Source of the DNA: Gnetum montanum
Lineage: Eukaryota > Streptophyta > Gnetopsida > Gnetales > Gnetaceae
Length of the DNA stretch: 64,000 bases
Direction of reading: 5' to 3'
NCBI GenBank assembly: GCA_015680685.1
Contig: MNCI01002859.1
Coordinates: 532-64,531 of the forward strand
A program made the position numbers and the translations under genes. The stretch's first letter is position 1. Each line of letters opens with the position of its first letter. This document shows, piece by piece, positions 24,989-36,215 of this stretch. The notes beneath the pieces are model-generated. The model saw nothing but the letters and a program-made list of their open reading frames with translations. It made no database searches and was not told where the DNA came from.

Positions 24989-27900
24989 ATGAATCCCGCA
25001 AACAACACTACTGCCACCACTCAAACCACCGCCATCATGGACATCACAGCCATCCAACAGCCTGTCGCATAGCACCCGGGAATGCAACCTACAGCAGGGC
25101 CCCGCCGATCTCTACGGCTACAGGGGAGAGATCCAGCCTCCAACATCATCACCCAGGATCAGTATAATTTTATATGTATTAAAATACAAGCTGGCCTGGC
25201 TGTCGACCGAGCTGAAATGGAAGTGAAGAGGCAATTCGAACTCTTCTATAGGGGAGGAAACGAGTTCATCCCTTCCCCATATGATGTAATCCCAGTTCCG
25301 GAGCAGTATTCGGAGCTCATCACATAACTCCTCCTGCAAAGGAGCTGTACATTGGATTGGTATGTGCTAGAACCCCAACCAAAAGAAGAGGATGACTTTG
25401 CCGCTCAATCCGAGCACGAGGACTCCTACCACACTCTTAGCTCTCAAGCGCAAGCTAACCCCATTTTTTACCCAGAAACAGGGGAAATCATGCCCCTCCA
25501 GCATCTTAGGTTTGCCCAGGCTCAAGCACCACCACCTGAAACATCAGCGCTAGTGCATATCCCTCCTCCAAGTGACTCCCAACCTAAGACTTTCCCTCTC
25601 GCAGTCATCCCTACTGTAGCGGCAGGCTCGTCCTCGCCAGCACCGTCCCCTCTAGCTAACGTGGGAGTGACATTCCCACCCCGAGTGATAGGGATGCCAC
25701 ATGTCATCCCAGCCTCCACATCCGCTCATTACATCCCGCACATCCAAGAGCATGCAGGCCCCTCAGCGACCGTAACCCAACAGAGAGCCTCTTCACACAA
25801 CGTGGCCGGGCAATGGCCAGCGATGGGTATGCCGTCACACTAGCCTTCTCACCCCCATGTGCCACCCCACACGATTCCACTAGTTATTTTTCCCCAGGTA
25901 CAGCCCCATCCACATCAAACGCAACCTTTCCCATACAACATGCCGTCCTCAGTGCAACCCACGGTAAACTTTCCACAAGCACAACCGCCGATCGCCCAGC
26001 TTTCAGCCTTTCAACCCACAACTCAACAGTCTAACTTATACACAGCCCCACACCCCCAGCCCGTGGCTTCACCGAGTGCCCAAGATTGGGTGGATGCCAA
26101 GAAACTGATGCAGGAATTGACAGACGAGGTAAAATGCCTCAAAACAACCACCGACGGGGAGTTGAAGGTAGTAGATTTCTACAACGATGACTCCATCAGC
26201 TCCTCTGTCCCAACCTTGACCTTACCCAAAGGCATCTCTTTACCCACGCTAACCAAGTATAACAGGGAGACGGATCCCAACGCTCACCTCATAAAATTTC
26301 GATTGAAATACGCGCTCCTCCAGGCATGGCCTCATTCCATTCTCCGAGTGTTCCCCATGTCCCTCGCAGGGAGAGCACTTGATTGGTACTGCAGCCTGCC
26401 GAGGAATTCCTTCTTCTCCTTAGAAGATTTATTACGCTAGTTTGTGACCAGGTTCAAGTACAACTTGAAACCCAAGGCTACATTGAATAGTCTCATACAG
26501 GTCAAGCAAGCATTGCTTGAACCTGTCTAGAAATTCATTCAGAGGTGGAGCGCTGCCCTCAACGAATTACATGAGCCAATCTCCCCGACCTACCTGCTTA
26601 CAATTTTAAAAGGGGCTGTTAATGACTTCTTTAAATCTAAGTTGTACTACCTTAACGCACATGATCTTAACCAGGCATTTTTGAACATAGAGGAAGCGGC
26701 TCAAAATAGCCATGACCTGGCATACTTGGCCTTCAAAAATCAACATGCTAAAAAGGATAAAGAGAAGGCTAAGACAACCATAGCAGCGATAGCAAGAGCC
26801 CAACAAACGAATATCACACACCAACAAAAACCACCCGCAACTCCTACTAACTACTATAAACCCGCTCCCACAACAACCCCGGAGTCATCATCATCACAGA
26901 ACCCAACAAACTGTACATGCAATTTCAAGAGGAAAGAGCCCTCTCAATACATGCCTCTACCGATGAAACCATCCCAACTCTTTGATCAGCTCCTAAAAGC
27001 TGGGCTGATGAAACATAAGCAGTTATCCCCTACGACCATCCAAAGACATGACCGGTTCTGCCAACTCGTACAGAACCCAAGCTTAGCAACGCCGGATGAG
27101 CCGCCCGTATCCAAAGGCTTTAGGATGGATCGCTTCTATGACTACCATCAACGCAACGGGCACGAAACGGATTATTGCTTTTCCCTGAAGTAGGATATCC
27201 AGCGGATGATCGATGACAGCCAAATCACTTTTGATGAGGCTAACCCGGTCCAACCGTAGAATCAAGCTATGGGGGTGTATAAGGATCCCCTGAACACCAA
27301 GGAGGCCCTGTACGTGATTAACACGATCTATTTCGATGATGATTCCGAGGCACGTAACATCAACACCATCTACCCCCAACATAAACAGGAAACACCTAAT
27401 AGACCATTCGTAGTGTAGATTCCTCCCGCTGTGTCCACCCCCACACCTCAACCACCACGCACCCCTCAGCAGCCCTATGCCGTCCGTATACCTTCAGCCG
27501 TACCTACATCCTCAAAGTCACCAACCCCTCACACTCGGCCTGCCCCTTTCGTAGTCCCAGTACCACCAGCCGTCGCAACAGCGGAGGCCCAACCTCCACT
27601 GAGACCAACTCCGTACATTGTTAGGACATCCGAAAGTCTTAACAATTGTCAAACCTCCACCACACAGGTGCAGGGCAAACCTCACCCCTACGTCATTAGG
27701 GTCCCCGGCCAGCCTTCGGCTCAAACGCCTCCCGCTGACCAATCTCAATCCCACCCATCTCCATATGTGGTGCATATCCCAAGGCAATCTGAGCCTTTGA
27801 GACCAGCTCCACCTCCATGCCACACATGAGAATGCCTAGCTGATAGGCTTATGCGTGAACGCTTGGAGAAGGAGCGCCAACGGTTGGCTCTGGGGCCACC

Positions 27901-28843
27901 CAAGTCCACTCCACTTAATTCCATACCCATGTTGCCAACTAACAATCAATCAAACTCAGGAAATCAGGGTGAACCATCAAAAAAATATGAACCATTTAAA
28001 ACTACGGCACAGAGCAAGAATGAAAGGTCACTAAAACATGAAATAAAGCTGTTGGGCCTAATGGAACCAGTCATTGCTGACAAGAGAATTCCTAACAGCA
28101 GAGATTTCGCAATGGCCTTGACACAAGTCACCCAAGCGCTGAAGCAAAATAATACTTATTTAAGCTTGTATGACTTGGTTTTAACATCCCAAACTCATCA
28201 GGAAGCACTCGTATGCATGCTAATGTCCATCTTGGTCAGTGAGGATTTGCCCCCAAGCGAACCTGCCCATCATGCTGTTATGTACTCATCTCACGGGGCC
28301 ATTCCAAAACCCTTGAGCTTCCAGGATGACAACATCAAAGTGGATAGGAACACAGGGGAAATAACAACAGTCCCCATGTTCATAACAATACATGTAAACC
28401 AATTCAAAATACATAGAGTCCATGTAGACGATGGGGCAGCCAGAAACGTCGTACCATATCCCATCATTGAACAACTGGGGCTTACCGACTTAATTAAACC
28501 AACCACAACAACATGTTTAAGGTCATTTAGTGGGTCACGTGTATTGGTCAAAGGCACGATAACCTTAGATTTCATAGCGGGAGACCAGTTCCCCACATCC
28601 GTTGACTTCCTAGTTGTCGATGAGATGCCAGGGTTCAACCTAATATTAGGAAGACCCTGGTTGGCCCAACTAAGAGCTGTGTCTTCTCCTATACATCAGG
28701 AGATTCACCTACTCTATGAGGGCAGTGAAATCATCATACATGGGGAAGCGGCCACTCCCATCATTTCATCGCACACAGACATGGACCAAGGCTCCGAGGT
28801 TGAACTCGACAAGCCTAGCCAAAATGACACAAAGAAACCATAA
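24989..28843 (+). pseudogene. gag-pro: T2 gag-protease pseudogene
   Basis: Start MNPANNTT at 24989, the first ATG of the conserved frame. The N-terminus is Pro/Gln-rich. Capsid: about 26190-26640, with LPKGISLPTLTKYN, WPHSILRVFPM, ALDWY and FKYNLKPK. A zinc-knuckle-like YHQRNGHETDYC lies near 27140-27175; its first Cys is replaced. Next come about seven PYVVRIP-type motifs (27397-27790). Protease: about 28370-28720, with active site VDDGAARN, flap-region VKGTITLDF and ILGRPWLAQ. The frame is unbroken by indels for 3.85 kb but has nine stops: TAG at 25070, 25841, 26438, 26528, 27191, 27257 and 27416, TAA at 25325 and TGA at 27827. Each is one C-to-T change from a Gln or Arg codon. Confidence 0.92.
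27397..27790 (+). repeat. Repeated PYVVRIP peptide motif in the T2 gag-protease linker
   Basis: Seven iterations read as RPFVV, QPYAVRIP, APFVVPVP, TPYIVRT, HPYVIRVP, SPYVVHIP and a weaker start. They are 20-35 residues apart in a Pro/Ser/Thr-rich linker. T1 has the same motif, so it has been kept across two subfamilies with different LTRs. It could be a short linear binding motif. Confidence 0.7.
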
Positions 28844-29124
28844 CTGGTGGGTGGTAAACCTTCGAACATGGGACAAGAGTCTTCTAAAACTGAAACACCT
28901 GCATCTAACACTCTACACACATCGCCTCATGAATAAACCAACACAGAAACAATGACGGACACCGAAGCACTCGAAAATACCGATACCGAAAACATTCTAA
29001 CGGATGTCTCCTGGACTAAATTGCCATTCAACATGATCAGCGAAGGAGACGTAGAATACAAAATTTTACCGGCTAATACACCCCCTGACATAAAAATAAA
29101 GAAAATCAAAAAACAATTAAAATA

Positions 29125-29440
29125 AAACTACCCTTCGTCCGAAACGACGTTAAACTACATACAGTCCGAAATGACATTAAACTATAATAGAGCCAAGAAC
29201 ATTATTAAACAACATCCTTTATCCAGAAAGACATTAAACTATCATGTCTGCAATGACATAAAACTAGCCATGATCAGAAATGGTCGGTCCACCAAGAAAC
29301 TTATCCACTTTATCCAAAATATTGCTCGTTTACAATGGGGCCCGAAATGGCCTTAAACTACGCAGAGTGGCCCGAAATGGCTTTAAACTAGTGCAAATCA
29401 GGCCCAAAATGGTCTTAAACTAGCGCATATCTTGTCTTCC
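29125..29440 (+). repeat. CCGAAATGRCnTTAAACTA repeats after the T2 protease
   Basis: About nine degenerate units of the form CCGAAATGACATTAAACTA repeat every 25-45 bases, from CCGAAACGACGTTAAACTA at about 29139. Two related units lie just upstream of the RT frame (32190-32262) and another block follows integrase (35890-36215). Confidence 0.75.
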
Positions 29441-29668
29441 TTTTTACGTACTGTTTATCATTATTTCAGTGCATTGCATTTAAACAGAAAAGCAAATCCA
29501 AAAACATCTTAACATCGTGTCGTGTGTGCAACCAAATTGAAAACCAACAAAAAATATTTATTCATGCAATGTTATATAATTCTAAGAACCAATTGGTCCT
29601 GTTTTTCTCAACATTTCCAAGTTACAATTCCTGTATCAATTTGAATCAGTTAAAAAACCCAAAAAACA

Positions 29669-31722
29669 CTAAAAACAATAAGCGTCCGGGATAGGAGGAT
29701 CATCTCCTTTAGAGCCACCAGCGTCAGGGGCCCCTGCTCCACTAGGGCCAGCCTCTTGGGCATCATCACCACCTTTATTTTGAAAATGCCAAAAACAAAC
29801 AACCAACATAAAAATAAGCGGATGTGAAAATTTTAAACATTATTCAATGAACTAACTTCATAAGAATAAAACGCTTACCATAGGGGATCCCCCTAGACCG
29901 AATTCAAGCCGATGAAGGATTTCTTCCTTTGAAACGATGGCCCAATCTGTCCCATCCAGGCCTAAGTCAATATCTTCCAAAGCCTTGCCTTTGTCGACCG
30001 CTGACTAGGTAGGACATTTCAGAGGGAATTCACCCACCGCCACCTCCCCGAACTTCATGGACAAAGTAGTCTCAGTTCGGCCTGTTGTCACGGGATCCCC
30101 ACCAGGAGGTGCATCGACTGTAAAACCAATGTAAAATGATCAGATCAACATAACTTCAAATAGACAGACCCACTAACATATGCAGGAAAGGTTATCCTTT
30201 ACCATTAGTGGCAGATCTAGATGTGCTGCCAAGATCACGAGAGAAAACTGGCCCGTTGTCAGTCCAGTCTTCATGAAGCCACCCACGAGCCTTGCACATC
30301 GCAAACGCTCTGGAGAACTACTTGTGAAAGTGGACCATCGAACCCTTCGTTTGCCTCAGCACAGTCCCACGAAGGGAGGGCCCCATCATAAATGCTTCCA
30401 GAGCAGTGCAAGCAAGGGATAATCCTTCATCTTCAATGAGTGTCCCATCCGGGTTGGTCTTCGGCCTATAAGCAAATATGGGTCATAACAACGAAAGGAA
30501 ACAGTAAACTGAAACATGGCTACTTGGCCACTCGATACACCATGCTGGGATGGTTCTGGAATAATGTATGTGCACGAGCAACTATGAACAATGTATTGTT
30601 GAGATAATCCAACCCTCGCGGCAACAGTGCCCACACGCACGTTAATGGGCGTGTGGCCTGGGGCCCGCACATGGGACCATCTTCATTAACAAAAGGCCCC
30701 TCGTCAATGTCCTGTATAAAAACCATGACACCCTCCGCAGCCCTCACCACCATCTCTTCAAGCACGCTCCGTGTAGTCACCTCATCAAAGTTTGACCAGA
30801 TAGCCACCTTGAAATTGTCCAATAGGAAGGACAGAAATCCACACACGCCTCCCCTGAACCAAACCCCATTATCATCCACGGTTAGATCCGGAGGAACCTC
30901 CCCATACTCAACGGGGCCAACCCATGTCAATACCCCAACGAGTTCAACGACAATGAGGAAGCATTTACTGTCCCTGCAACCAATCGCGATGTCACAATAA
31001 AATGAAAGTTTGCATCATAAATCGAAAAAATTCAGAAATCAACTAACTATTTACGCTCAGCATATACGCTACACATAGAGCGTATACGCCGGCCATACTG
31101 TCAACACTTAGTGTAAAAAATGCAATTTAAACTCAGCGTATACGCTGTATACAGAGTGTATACGCCGACCAACACTTAGCGTAAAAAACGCAATTTAACT
31201 CAGCGTATACGCTACCCAATTCAGCGTCTATGCTGACAGCGATTTGTTTTATGCTGTCGCCTGAGCTCCCCATGAACAGCATATAGACTGAACAAACCCT
31301 TAGCGTATATGCTGTCGCAAGAAAAAAAACTTATGCTGATGACAAACATGCTAACAAGCTTTCACGCACAAAGAGCGCATGATGCCGTGGCGTATGCTAA
31401 CATAATAACATAGAAAAATTCTTACGCTAGTAAAACTAATAATGTCATCTACGCTTCACAGTTCTCTTGGCGTATACGTTGAAAACCCTTATGATGAAAA
31501 CCTTCTACGCTCGGCATATACGCCAAGACTGTCTACGCTACAAACAAAAGATAGCATAGAAACAACAATAGAGGCAGGGATCGGAGCCTATCTGTGGCAC
31601 GTCACAGGCCACGATGGGATCTTTGGCCTGGACAGGCCATGCAGCATGGCTTCTGTCTCCTCTGCGAAGGTCAAATCGGGACCCTTCCTTCCCTGGCCCT
31701 CCACTTCCTTCCCGTTGCCCAT
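29669..31722 (-). pseudogene. Antisense intron-containing FCP1/NIF-like phosphatase-related gene inside T2
   Basis: Minus-strand exons can be read with matching splice phases. Exon 1 runs from ATG 31722 (MGNGKEVEGQ) to about 31600. Exon 2 is 30973-30524, exon 3 30465-30203 and exon 4 30117-29879. A possible last exon, 29772-29669, ends in TAG. Introns start GT and end AG, and phases 2, 2 and 1 join without a shift. The last junction is uncertain. Exon 2 resembles the FCP1/NIF HAD fold: FLIVVELVGVL at the catalytic DxDGT/V site, FLSFLLDNFKVAIWSN at the RPGxxEFL-GIWSS segment, and LNNTLFIVARAHTLFQNHP at the NTLLLDDSPYKA segment. The catalytic Asp reads Glu and the next acidic residue is missing, so enzyme activity is doubtful. 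Two in-frame TAGs fall at probable Gln codons (exons 3 and 4). A TATA box lies upstream at 31981-31988. Confidence 0.72.
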
Positions 31723-31965
31723 CTCGGATTGTCTACACTGTCAATGTAAGTTTATGCTGAGCAACTGTCTACGCTGGTGCTTGCAGGTCTGCTCTTCGGC
31801 GTCTACACTAAGGTCACTCTGCGTCTACGCTGGGGTTTAATCTTCGGTGTCTACGCTAGGGTCTCTCGTCGGCGTCTACGCTGAGAGGCAGGTTTACGCT
31901 TACGATTACGCTTTAGTAGGTTGCGCTCTGTTGCTTACGATGTCGCTTTTAAAGTAAGAAACAAA
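31045..31965. repeat. GCGTATACGC and TCTACGCTG iterations in the T2 protease-RT spacer
   Basis: At least eight AGCGTATACGCTG-like units occur at 31060-31330 and about ten KTCTACGCTG units at 31440-31910. They surround the proposed first exon and fill the first intron of the antisense gene. They are the motifs of the T2 LTR and leader, so one sequence type is spread over three separate places in the element. Confidence 0.75.
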
Positions 31966-31980
31966 TGGACCCCCCTTTTC

Positions 31981-31988
31981 TTTATATA
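31981..31988 (-). promoter_or_regulatory. TATA box for the antisense gene of T2
   Basis: The minus strand reads CGCTATATAAAGAAAAG here. A start near 31955 would give a 5' leader of about 230 bases before ATG 31722. The leader contains six GTCTACGCTR-type units on the plus strand, so the promoter region is built from the same iterated sequence as the LTR. Confidence 0.5.
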
Positions 31989-32266
31989 GCGCCCCGATGA
32001 CGCTGATGCTGACGCTACCGCCGCTTACACCGCCGTTGCTCCGTTTTTGCCTTTTTTGGCCTTTTTTGCTTATTTTTCGCCAAAATTTGCCAAAAAGTGA
32101 TAAAAATTAACTAAAATTTAAGTAAAAATAGAGATTATTGCATCTTGGTTTCTCCATGGACCCCATTTTACACGTTTACGCTAGTTTAAATGACCATTAT
32201 GGACCGGTACGGCCTTAAAGTACCATTTCCCCATCCGATGACGGCCCGGTATGGCCTTAAACTGCC

Positions 32267-35200
32267 ATGCATCCAGGTGTGACGATAATCCACCATTATA
32301 CACGTACACATAGTTTGAAATTACCAAAAGACACAGAACAATCCTCCTTTGCTCATGCAGCTCTCCATTTATTGGCAGGAGTGAGCTCAATGGACAGTCA
32401 GCATTTAACCGCGCCGTTAACCATGGATGGACCATACGGCAACATCACGCGGGACATTAACATAAATTTCATCAATGTAAGTTCACCAACGGACGACATG
32501 TTCATAGCCTCCACACGACAAACCACAGATGATTACAAAGGTATGACAAAATTCCTTGACATAGAGGCCGAAAACATCACCGAAGATCCGTTAGCTAAAA
32601 CCCCCATTACCATGCCCGATGGGGAGATCAAAGTATTAAAATTAAGCACCATACTGCAACCACAACTAGCGAAAGACATTGAGAACATACTTAGGGAAAA
32701 CATAAAAGCATTCGCTTGGTCCTACAAAGACATGCCCAGGCTAGATCCTAGAATTGTCCAACACAATATTATTCTCGACCCCAAACTAAGACCGGTTAAA
32801 CAAAAGGCACGAAAAGTTAGACCTGAGGTGGCATTGGCAGTTCACAATAAGATCACCAAGCTTTACCAAGCTGGTTTCATTCGAGCCGTTGATTACACCG
32901 AGTGGGTGTCAAACATGGTCATCGTCCCGAAGAAAAATGGAAGCATTCGCTTGTGCATCAACTTCCGAGATTTAAATGTAGCAACCATAGAAGATGACTT
33001 TCCCCTACCTAGCATCGATCAACTCGTTGACTCGATTGCCGGACATGCCTTGCTATCTTTTATGGATGGTTTTTCAGGATACAACCAAATATGCATCAAC
33101 CCGGAACATCAACTTCGAACCACCTTTATGACCCCATGGGGAACTTTTTGTTACACCATGATGCCCTTTGGTCTCAAGAACGCGGGGGCCACGTATCAAA
33201 GAGCCATGACATTTATCTTTAGTGATTATATGTTACGGTCACTCAACGATTGTGTGGATGACATCGTGGTTAAGTCAAAAATGACCGAACAACATGTACA
33301 AGACCTCAACTTAGTCTTAAAGCGTTGTTTAAAGTATGAACTAAGAATTAACCCAAAAAAATGTGTCTTTGGCGTCAAAACAGGAAAAATGCTTGGATTC
33401 ATAGCCTCAGAAGCAGGGATATGAGTAGACCCTGATAAGGTTAAGGCCATCACCAGTCTGAAACCACCTAGTAACCTTACTGAACTTCGAGGTCTACAAG
33501 GTAGACTACAATTCATCAGGTGCTTCGTAGAAAAATTGACGAACAACCTAAAACCTATGAACCACCTGTTATGTAAAAATGTCCATTTTGAATGGACTCC
33601 ATTGTGTCAGGAAGCGTTCGAAAACATCAAAATAGCACTTGCCCAACTGCCTACGGTTTATCTACCCCAAAACAAAAAACCATTTTACATCTACCTTGCC
33701 ACTTCAGAATTGTCCATTGCATCTATGCTTTGCCAAAAACAAGATGACGGAACCAAAGTCCCTGTATGCTACTTGAGCCATGCCTTAGTTGCCCATGAAA
33801 AGAAGTACAACGATGTGGAGAAGTCATGTTTAGCTTTAGTATTTTCTCTAAGAAAATGGTGACATTACCTCTTCCGTAATCAAGTCTACATAATCTGTAA
33901 GGACAATGTACTGAGATCTATAATAGGGAACATTTACGAAACAAGTCGAATAGCCCGGTGGAAAGCCATGATAGCCGAGTTTGACCTATACTACGTAGCG
34001 CAATCATCAGTTAAGGGTCAAGCCATAGTAGATCAAATGGCCACGTCACCAACATGTGATCGAGCAACCATAGACCCAGAATTCCCAGATGAGAACATAA
34101 ACACCATAGACATAGTGCCCCAAGATTATGATGCCATTCTAAACTTTGATGGAGCATCCACCTCTCGAGGAGGAAGTGCGACCGCTGTCATCACCTATCC
34201 CTCTGGGGAGATCTGACCATTTGCCTATCGTTTCAACTTTCACTATACTAAAAACATAGCAGAGTATGAAGGTCTCCTTAGAGGCCTCGCAGCAACATTG
34301 GCTTCGGACATCACACGACTTGTAGTAAGAGGGGATTCACAATTGGTCGTAAACCAAGTTACAGATATTTACACATGTAAAGCCCAACACTTACAACCAT
34401 ACTGTGACTTGGCAAAACATCTAATGAGGCAGTTTGAAAACATTGATGTGCAACACGTCTCTCGAAATGATAACACCATCGCAGATGCGTTAGCCACATT
34501 AGCGCTAAATATATCGCCCAACATGTTCCATGCCCTACCAAGCTCTGTAATCAACTGTACTGAACCAATAATTGATACCCCTGACACATTGCCAATTGCA
34601 TCTGTTAGTACAACACACGCGGTGGAATGGTATGATGACATAAAAGAGTACCTTCTACACGGCAAAACACCACGACATCTAACACATGCACAGAAGGATG
34701 TGGTGTGGAAATGTTCTAGGCAATACACCCTCGTAGGGGACACACTATGTCGTCGATCCTACGAAGGCATATTGCTAAAATGCGTTAGTAGTACTGATGC
34801 CCAAACCATAGTTGAACAAATACATGAGGGACTATACGGAGGACACATAGTGCCAAAAGCCATGGCCACGAAAATAAGACGATTAGGCTATTATTGGCCG
34901 CATATGGAATATGACTGTCTCTCCAAGGTTAAAACATGTGACACTTGCCAAAAGCATAGTAACCTAATCCATGTCTCACCGAACGAGTTGCACACAGTGC
35001 AAATCACGTGGCCCTTCCAAAAATGGGGATTGGACCTTATCGGCCCGATAACACCCTCATCTTCGGCAGGGCATGGTTTCATTATAACCGCCACTGAATA
35101 TTTCACGAAGTCGGTAGAAGCTATTCCCCTTCGAAAAATCACATCTAAACACGTGTGTAATTTCATCCTTGAAAACATAGTAACCCGTTTTGGCATTCCC

Positions 35201-35865
35201 ATGACAATCATCACTGACAACGGGCCGCAATTTAGCAGTGCCGAAACAAAAAAAATTTGTGACAGTATGGGGATCAAACACTCGTTTTCCTCCCCTTACT
35301 ATCCTTAGAGCAATGGGCAACCAGAAGAAAAAAATAAGATGATCATTACAATACTTAAGAAAATGCTAACCCAGAGCAAAAGGAAATGGCATGAGCAATT
35401 AATGTACGCATTATGGGCATACCGCACTACACACCGAACGTCGACAGGTAAAACGCCATATAGTCTTGTTTAAGGTTTAGAAGTTGTTTTACCTTTGGAA
35501 TTACAGGTACCATCGTTAAGGATTACACTCTCCAGACTCCTTGACGATGAGCAAAAAACAATCTACGTATCACTGACCTCGTTTCGATAGAAGAGGAACG
35601 CGTACGTGCGATCGACTAGATCAAATGGTATCAAAAGCAACAATGACAGCGACATCGACATGACATCAACAAGCGCCCAATCAAAGAAGGCGACCTCATG
35701 CTCAAGGCTATTCGGGAACACTCAGAAAAATTCTCAGCCAACTGGGAAGGGCCTTACGTGGTCATCAAAGCATTTGATAATGGTGCATTCAAGTTAGCTA
35801 ACATGGAAGGAAATGAGTTTGCCAATCCGACAAATCATTTGTACCTAAAATCGTTCTATGTTTGA
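32267..35865 (+). pseudogene. pol: T2 pol pseudogene (RT, RNase H, second RNase H, integrase)
   Basis: First Met 32267. RT: about 32700-33450, with KDMPRLDP, MVIVPKKNGS, DDFPLPSID, FMDGFSGYNQI and MPFGLKNAGATYQRAM. The catalytic box is CVDD at residues 329-332: both Asp are kept and Tyr is replaced. RNase H: about 33590-33960. Second, archaeal-type RNase H: about 34129-34530, with NFDGASTSRGG, EYEGLL, RGDSQLVVNQV and NDNTIADALA. Integrase: an H2C2 finger (HxxxxGGH, CDTCQ; 34815-34965), then LDLIGPI, ITDNGPQF and an Glu in GQPEEKN, giving the full acidic triad. No chromodomain. Breaks: TGA at 33422, 33860 and 34214, TAG 35306, TAA 35471, one frameshift at an A run near 35555, and later stops. 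The C-terminal GDLMLKAI and WEGPYVV are readable after the shift. Confidence 0.92.
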
Positions 35866-35889
35866 ACACAAGCCCAGGTACGTGTAAGT

Positions 35890-36215
35890 CCTAGAATTAC
35901 GACTATAAAATGATACCACAGCTCGTCCTGGAATCATGACGATAAACTGATACCATAGAATAGTCCTAGATCATGACTTGAAACTGATACCACAATGTTT
36001 ACAATGACGATAAACTAGCATCTGTCCGGCATGACAATAAACTGCCACTGTCACAACCGTCAGGGTCCGCTAAGACTATAAACTAGCCAGCCTCTTCACA
36101 GCCCGCTAAGACTAAAAACTGGCAATGTGACATCTGCCACGACGCTAAACTGGCAATGTCCATCGGGTTATGACATTAAAACTAACCCATGATAGTTTGC
36201 CAAGACTATAACTGG
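35890..36215 (+). repeat. ATGACnnTAAACTGATACC repeats after the T2 integrase
   Basis: About nine units such as GACGATAAACTGATACC and GCTAAGACTATAAACTAGCC occur every 30-40 bases. The block is collinear with 7925-8245 of T1. The shared core (ATGAC, then TAAACT) also links it to the repeats after the protease. Confidence 0.75.

Larger units (their letters stand above)
28844..32266. other. T2 protease-RT spacer
   Basis: This 3.4-kb segment separates two sense frames. It holds TTAAACTA repeats at both ends (29125-29440 and 32190-32262), the antisense gene and the palindrome arrays. On the sense strand it has no long frame. In Ogre elements an intron lies between protease and RT; here GGTAAACC near 28855 and CGCTAG near 32182 could be sense splice sites (inference). 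A stop (TAA at 32258) closes the RT frame upstream, so RT needs splicing or its own ATG. Confidence 0.6.

Noticed and set aside
27083-27945. Long minus-strand frames opposite gag-protease
   Set aside because: The plus strand carries recognisable Tat gag-protease; the reverse frames are shadows of its Pro-rich linker.
24989-28843. Genetic-code change or U-to-C RNA editing to explain the TAG codons
   Set aside because: Such editing is known from plant organelles, not nuclear retroelements, and methylcytosine deamination accounts for the pattern. Kept only as a remote alternative.
34359-35320. Minus-strand frames opposite T2 pol
   Set aside because: They mirror the second RNase H and integrase coding sequence.
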